From Xanthobacteraceae bacterium (GTDB lineage: Bacteria; Pseudomonadota; Alphaproteobacteria; Rhizobiales; Xanthobacteraceae): a stretch of 8,984 bases of DNA. The position numbers and the translations under genes are program-made. The DNA lies in the NCBI GenBank assembly GCA_030039655.1, contig JASHVC010000205.1, positions 1 to 8,984 of the forward strand, read 5' to 3'. Of the stretch, positions 6,297 to 8,984 are shown one piece after another. Within the stretch, counting starts at the first letter, position 1, and each line of letters opens with the position of its first letter. A model generated the notes under the pieces. It made no database searches. It was not told where the DNA came from and was given only the letters and a program-made list of their open reading frames with translations.

Positions 6297-6401
6297 TTAG
6301 AAGTCGCGCCGTCGAGCCTGCCAATGCTGACGGATTGAAGCCGGTGCACCGGTCCCACGGTGGCCGGCTTCGCCATAGTTGCGAAGCCCATTTTTACCCA
6401 T
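6297..6401 (-). CDS. Possible 34-residue peptide
   Basis: A short frame starts at ATG 6401 with a good ribosome site (GGAG six bases upstream, within a purine-rich stretch) and ends at TAA 6297. The product begins MGKNGLRNYGEAGHRGTGAP and ends in a basic segment ASIRQHWQARRRDF. It lies between the AlpA-like and TSCPD genes and shares their strand. The supporting evidence is the ribosome site and position; I know no family. Part of the coding sequence also forms a hairpin that would be a terminator on the other strand, so it could instead be a noncoding or regulatory stretch. Confidence 0.4.
   Translation of the reverse strand: MGKNGLRNYGEAGHRGTGAPASIRQHWQARRRDF
6341..6352. repeat. 12-base perfect palindrome
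   Basis: CCGGTGCACCGG reads the same on both strands and lies just beside the + strand hairpin at 6366-6388. It might be an operator for one of the AlpA-like proteins or chance in GC-rich DNA. Confidence 0.4.
6366..6395 (+). terminator. Intrinsic terminator-like hairpin on the + strand
   Basis: GGCTTCGC (6366-6373) pairs perfectly with GCGAAGCC (6381-6388) across a 7-base loop and is followed by CA and five Ts. This is the form of an intrinsic terminator for rightward transcripts. No + strand gene lies just upstream, so it would end an antisense RNA or spurious transcription, or the match is fortuitous within the small minus-strand frame. Confidence 0.45.
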
Positions 6402-6504
6402 TTGGTTCTCCGCTCCTTTCCACTCTGTTTGACGCCGCGATGCCCATTGTTTTCAACGTGGCAGCCGCTCCTGTTAAATCAAAATGTCCGATCAGACGGT
6501 GCAG

Positions 6505-6753
6505 CTATCCGGCTGCACGTCGACGCTTCGAGCGCCGCTGGTGTGGCCCGGTGTGCTCGGCCGGCATCGCGGTCTTCGGCTGAATCGCAGGCAACGTGGC
6601 AAGATAGGTTTTAAGGTCGGACATCAAGATGCGCGTGCTGCGACCCATTTTAACAGCGCGCAAACGACCAGAATTGATTTCCTGATACAGTTTCGCGCGT
6701 CGCGGGCCACCGGCCTTCGCGGCTTCGTCTATCGTTAGTGCGAGATGTTCCAT
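6505..6753 (-). CDS. AlpA/excisionase-like HTH protein (82 aa)
   Basis: This is a second small MerR-like HTH protein. ALTIDEAAKAGGPRRAKLYQ (5-24) is the helix-turn-helix, EINSGRLRAVKMGRSTRILM (25-44) the wing, and SDLKTYLATLP (45-55) the closing helix that is typical of excisionase-like proteins in alphaproteobacteria. The tail from residue 56 is Pro-rich and ends in a basic run (QRRSKRRR) that could add DNA contacts. The frame opens at 6804, but ATG 6753 is preferred because it sits just before the HTH and has GAGG nine bases upstream. It follows the integrase pair on the same strand, so an excision (Xis) or operon-control role is likely. It is clearly different in sequence from the other AlpA-like protein at 3617-3814. 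Confidence 0.85.
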   Translation of the reverse strand: MEHLALTIDEAAKAGGPRRAKLYQEINSGRLRAVKMGRSTRILMSDLKTYLATLPAIQPKTAMPAEHTGPHQRRSKRRRAAG

Positions 6754-6842
6754 GATGATTCGCCTCTGGTGCGTCGGCCACTTAAGTAAGTCGAGCGTGG
6801 GCACCTACGCGAAGCGCAATCCGCATTATCTGTGCAAAAATC

Positions 6843-7328
6843 TCAGTAGCCGACCTGCAGAGACACCTTGCGGCCCCAGCCGTTGCCGTGACCCGAGCTA
6901 GTTGCGGTGGTGACGATGCTGGATGACGGCACGATTATCACCGCCGGTCGATCCAAGATGATCGGGGCAACCCGCGAGCCAATAAACGTACTCTTCGCGG
7001 TCCATTTCATCTTGATGTCGATGGGCTTGGGCTGAGACTTACGGCGGCGCGCCTCCATTCGCCGCGCCTCCGTGATCCGCGTCCGTAAGACGTGCGCATT
7101 GTCGATTCGGTAAAGCTCTTCGCCTGTCCTCACATCGCACCACCTCACGAAGCTGTGCTTCTTGATGAACCGTCGACAGGCATCCAAGAGATTAAGACCT
7201 CGGGGAAACTCCGTGCGCTTGCCACCGCAATTCAGCACCAGAGTCCACTTTCGACCACTCAGCGACAGGCTAACCAGATCGGTCCAGTACTCTGGCGGCT
7301 TCGGTGGCCTGCCCCTGTTGCGCTTCAT
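6843..7328 (-). CDS. Hypothetical protein (161 aa) with AT-hook-like motif, coupled to int
   Basis: I do not recognise the family. Near the N-terminus MKRNRGRPPKPPEYW carries RGRPPKPP (5-12), which has the form of an AT-hook for minor-groove binding. Residues 15-70 look like a compact domain (WTDLVSLSLSGRKWTLVLNC, then GGKRTEFPRGLNLLDACRRF). A strongly basic helix TRITEARRMEARRRKSQPK follows at 83-101, and the C-terminal 50 residues are hydrophobic and Ser/Gly-rich with no clear membrane helix. Start choice: GTG 7331 overlaps the integrase stop by GTGA and ATG 7328 follows as TGATG; neither has a clear ribosome site, which fits translational coupling to int. A DNA-binding accessory role in recombination is inferred. 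Confidence 0.7.
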   Translation of the reverse strand: MKRNRGRPPKPPEYWTDLVSLSLSGRKWTLVLNCGGKRTEFPRGLNLLDACRRFIKKHSFVRWCDVRTGEELYRIDNAHVLRTRITEARRMEARRRKSQPKPIDIKMKWTAKSTFIGSRVAPIILDRPAVIIVPSSSIVTTATSSGHGNGWGRKVSLQVGY

Positions 7329-8602
7329 CACCGCTGACCGCGCAGCGGTACCGCGCTAGCGCTCTTCCTTCCCGCGCTTCGGAGGGGAACGACAGCGCCG
7401 CTGGCGGTGGTAGTGCAAAATTCAGCCCATGCATCCATGAGGCGGCGCCGCTTTTCGAACAAATCTCCCCGTCTGTAGGCAGCCTCGGTCTTGTCCTCAA
7501 CGGCGTGGGCGAGCGCCATCTCGACAACTTCATTCTGGAAGTTCGTGCGCTCGGCTGCCCAATCGCGGAATGTCGAGCGAAAGCCGTGCACGGTGAGATC
7601 GCTCCGGCCCATGCGCTCAAGCAACTTGAGCATCGCCATATTGCTGAGCGGCCTTCCGGGGTTACGTCCCTCAAAGATGAAGACATCCTTGGCTCTCGAC
7701 GGGTTGCTGGTTGCCTCGACGATCGCCAGGGCTCGCTTCGACAGAGGCACTCGGTGGTCTCTGGCCGCTTTCATACGCGCGGCTGGAACGTTCCAGGCCT
7801 TCTCGCGCATGTCGATTTCGCCCCGCGTTGCGCCGAGCGTCTCGTTGGTCCGGGCCGCGGTCAGGATTGTGAACTCAAGAGCGCGTGCAGCGCTGTCAGG
7901 GCAGTCGCGGAGCTCCGCCATGAATGCGCCGATCTCCGAGTAGGGTAGGGCGGGGTGGTGCTGCACCGGTCGAACTTTGGCCTTGGCGGGCAACAGGTGA
8001 TCCAGATTGCCCTTCCACCGAGCCGGGTTTTCGCCGGTGCGGTAACCGTGGACGCGAGCCCAATCGAGCACCGATTCTATACGGCCGCGCAGACGTGAAG
8101 CGGTTTCGGTCTTCTTGCGCCAGATGGGCTTCAGGGCCCGCATAACGAGGCCAGTATCAATCGCTGCTACTGGGAGCTTGCCGAACACCGGGGAGGCATA
8201 ACGACTGAGCGTGCTGGTCCATTGGGCGCGATGCTTGGCATTGCGCCAGGCAACCTCGTGGTCCTCGACGTAGGCTCGTGCACATTCGTCAAATGTGAGG
8301 TTCTTGGCAGTGGCCACACGCTGTGATGCCAGATCATCCCGCCTGCGTTCGATTGGGTCGATACCTTCTTTGACCTGAACCCGGAATTTCTCGGCGAGAT
8401 CACGCGCCGCGGCGAGGCTGATGTCGGGGTAGGCGCCGAGGCCCATGTCTCGCGTGCGACCACCGAGCGCAAACCGGAATATCCAGCCACGCGCCCCGCT
8501 GGGTGCGACCCTAAAGTAGAGATTGCCTCCGTCCGCGACGTAACCCGGCTCCTTGAGCTTGGCGACCTTGAGCGCTGAGAGCCGTCCGATTGTCTGCGCC
8601 AT
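7328..8602 (-). CDS. int: P4-type tyrosine recombinase (integrase)
   Basis: This 424-residue integrase inserts and excises the element at an attachment site. The N-terminal arm-binding DUF4102 domain is clear: LSALKVAKLKEPGYVADGGN (8-27) and WIFRFALGGRTRDMGLGAYP (40-59). A SAM-like core-binding domain follows (about 100-200). The catalytic set of the tyrosine recombinases is complete: Arg251 in LTAARTNE, Lys278 in RMKAARDHRVPL, His339 and Arg342 in TVHGFRSTFRDW, His366 in ALAHAVED, and the nucleophile Tyr376 in EAAYRRGD. Length and layout are normal for the P4 group. The ATG at 8602 has GGAGG five bases upstream. Repeats and a terminator lie just upstream of the start. It overlaps the next gene, so int and that protein are co-expressed. 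The protein appears intact and active. Confidence 0.96.
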   Translation of the reverse strand: MAQTIGRLSALKVAKLKEPGYVADGGNLYFRVAPSGARGWIFRFALGGRTRDMGLGAYPDISLAAARDLAEKFRVQVKEGIDPIERRRDDLASQRVATAKNLTFDECARAYVEDHEVAWRNAKHRAQWTSTLSRYASPVFGKLPVAAIDTGLVMRALKPIWRKKTETASRLRGRIESVLDWARVHGYRTGENPARWKGNLDHLLPAKAKVRPVQHHPALPYSEIGAFMAELRDCPDSAARALEFTILTAARTNETLGATRGEIDMREKAWNVPAARMKAARDHRVPLSKRALAIVEATSNPSRAKDVFIFEGRNPGRPLSNMAMLKLLERMGRSDLTVHGFRSTFRDWAAERTNFQNEVVEMALAHAVEDKTEAAYRRGDLFEKRRRLMDAWAEFCTTTASGAVVPLRSAGRKSASAVPLRGQR

Positions 8603-8620
8603 CGTCGCCTCCGCCTAACT

Positions 8621-8642
8621 GCTTGCCCATAGGCTTGCCCAT
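8621..8642 (+). repeat. Tandem GCTTGCCCAT direct repeat just upstream of int
   Basis: GCTTGCCCAT occurs at 8621-8630 and again at 8633-8642, a 12-base step, close to one helical turn. It lies 19 bases before the int start codon. The inverted form ATGGGCA reappears at 8741-8747 inside the second 20-base repeat. This fits protein binding sites for the integrase arm domain or a repressor. Confidence 0.5.
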
Positions 8643-8668
8643 GTCCGAGGTGTAGATTCTGCCACACT

Positions 8669-8761
8669 TGGGCGGACGATGATAGACGAAGGTAGAAAGA
8701 AAGCCCCGTTTTACGGGGCTCTGCTTAAACGTTGGCAAACATGGGCAGACGCTGATAGACG
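8669..8761 (+). repeat. Two 20-base direct repeats, candidate integrase arm sites
   Basis: TGGGCGGACGATGATAGACG (8669-8688) and TGGGCAGACGCTGATAGACG (8742-8761) match at 18 of 20 bases, 73 bases apart (about seven helical turns), flanking the terminator hairpin. Their position upstream of a P4-type integrase suits arm-type binding sites. This role is inferred. Confidence 0.6.
8693..8720 (-). terminator. Intrinsic terminator upstream of int
   Basis: AGCCCCGT (8702-8709) pairs perfectly with ACGGGGCT (8713-8720) around a 3-base loop. In the minus direction the stem is followed by TTTCTTTCT (8701-8693), so it would stop leftward transcripts arriving from the right before they enter int. Confidence 0.65.
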
Positions 8762-8858
8762 TGGCTAAGGCGGACACTCCCTCCGCCAAATGACGTTGAA
8801 AATAACAAAAATAATTTTGATCTTTTGAAGTCAACCCCCGGATTAGCCACTGTTCGGG

Positions 8859-8984
8859 ATGTTTCTCGACAACCCCATTACAAAGGACATCTCAGAACTC
8901 GAATCGGGGGGCAGTCAGTTTTCCAGATTCCTCTCAACCGTAGGCCACCGCGTGGTGGACGGGGCCTTTTTCGTACAGTGGCGT
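8859..8984 (+). CDS. Possible start of a + strand gene, cut by window edge
   Basis: From ATG 8859 a frame stays open for 42 codons to the window end; an in-frame stop lies just upstream at 8844-8846. The product starts MFLDNPITKDISELESGGSQ and continues FSRFLSTVGHRVVDGAFFVQ. I do not recognise it. There is no good ribosome site before the ATG. If real, it is the first gene outside the int end of the element, either host or another module, and transcribed away from int. Confidence 0.35.
   Translation, partial: MFLDNPITKDISELESGGSQFSRFLSTVGHRVVDGAFFVQWR

Larger units (their letters stand above)
8603..8858. promoter_or_regulatory. Control region upstream of int, probable recombinase arm-site region
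   Basis: This 256-base gap between int and the right-edge frame holds paired GCTTGCCCAT repeats, two 20-base near-identical repeats, an intrinsic terminator hairpin (8702-8720), a 6-base-stem hairpin GGCGGA/TCCGCC (8769-8774 and 8782-8787) and a short AT-rich patch with CAAAA/TTTTG (8806-8810 and 8815-8819). P4-type elements usually carry the attachment site near the int start, so attL or attR may be here, but I find no tRNA 3' end or matching copy elsewhere in the window. A clear int promoter is not visible. Confidence 0.45.

Noticed and set aside
7304..7948. Long + strand frame opposite the integrase C-terminal half
   Set aside because: It is antisense to conserved catalytic sequence of an intact integrase; GC-rich coding DNA commonly leaves such open shadows.
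8773..8788. CTCCCTCCGCCA, resembling the 3' end of a tRNA (possible attachment site)
   Set aside because: No T-loop sequence or acceptor partner is found upstream, and it is better explained as the GGCGGA/TCCGCC hairpin.

Overview
The window is GC-rich, densely coded DNA. It looks like part of an integrated mobile element (a phage-satellite-like or integrative element) in a proteobacterium. An alphaproteobacterial host, perhaps of the Rhizobiales or Sphingomonadales, is likely. That inference rests on the IS5/IS427-type transposase, the particular VapE variant (Walker A written GPQGILKS) and the stand-alone TSCPD-like protein; no rRNA or housekeeping gene is present to confirm it.

Layout from left to right. 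Positions 2-427 (+) hold the C-terminal part of an IS5-family transposase cut by the window edge. Positions 428-804 carry no gene but contain a large nested inverted repeat built from GTGGGAC units. From 805 to 8602 every credible gene is on the minus strand and should be read from right to left: a P4-type tyrosine integrase (8602-7328), a coupled small protein with an AT-hook-like motif (7328-6843), an AlpA/excisionase-like HTH protein (6753-6505), a possible 34-residue peptide (6401-6297), a TSCPD-like protein (6221-5904), a small conserved-looking protein (5904-5710), a VapE-type helicase (5713-4499), a second inverted repeat built from CACGGAGCA units (4392-4494), an 88-residue protein (4377-4111), a palindrome-rich gap, a second AlpA-like HTH protein (3814-3617), a 102-residue unknown (3620-3312) and an 836-residue primase-helicase (3315-805). 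The right edge holds an int control region with direct repeats and a terminator, and possibly the start of a + strand gene.

Many genes overlap by 1-4 bases (ATGA, GTGA or TGATG junctions), so the int pair, the TSCPD-small-VapE trio and the AlpA-small-primase trio are probably translationally coupled. The integrase would move the element, the AlpA-like proteins would act as regulators or excision factors, and the two helicases would drive replication of the excised form.

The most interesting signal is noncoding. Each of the two helicase genes is followed, 4 and 21 bases past its stop codon, by an element of the same design. In both, an outer pair of inverted arms made of repeated short units (CACGGAGCA in one, GTGGGAC in the other) encloses a second, inner hairpin. 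The unit sequences differ but the architecture and the position are the same. They are candidate replication origins recognised by the adjacent helicase, or structured RNA control elements.
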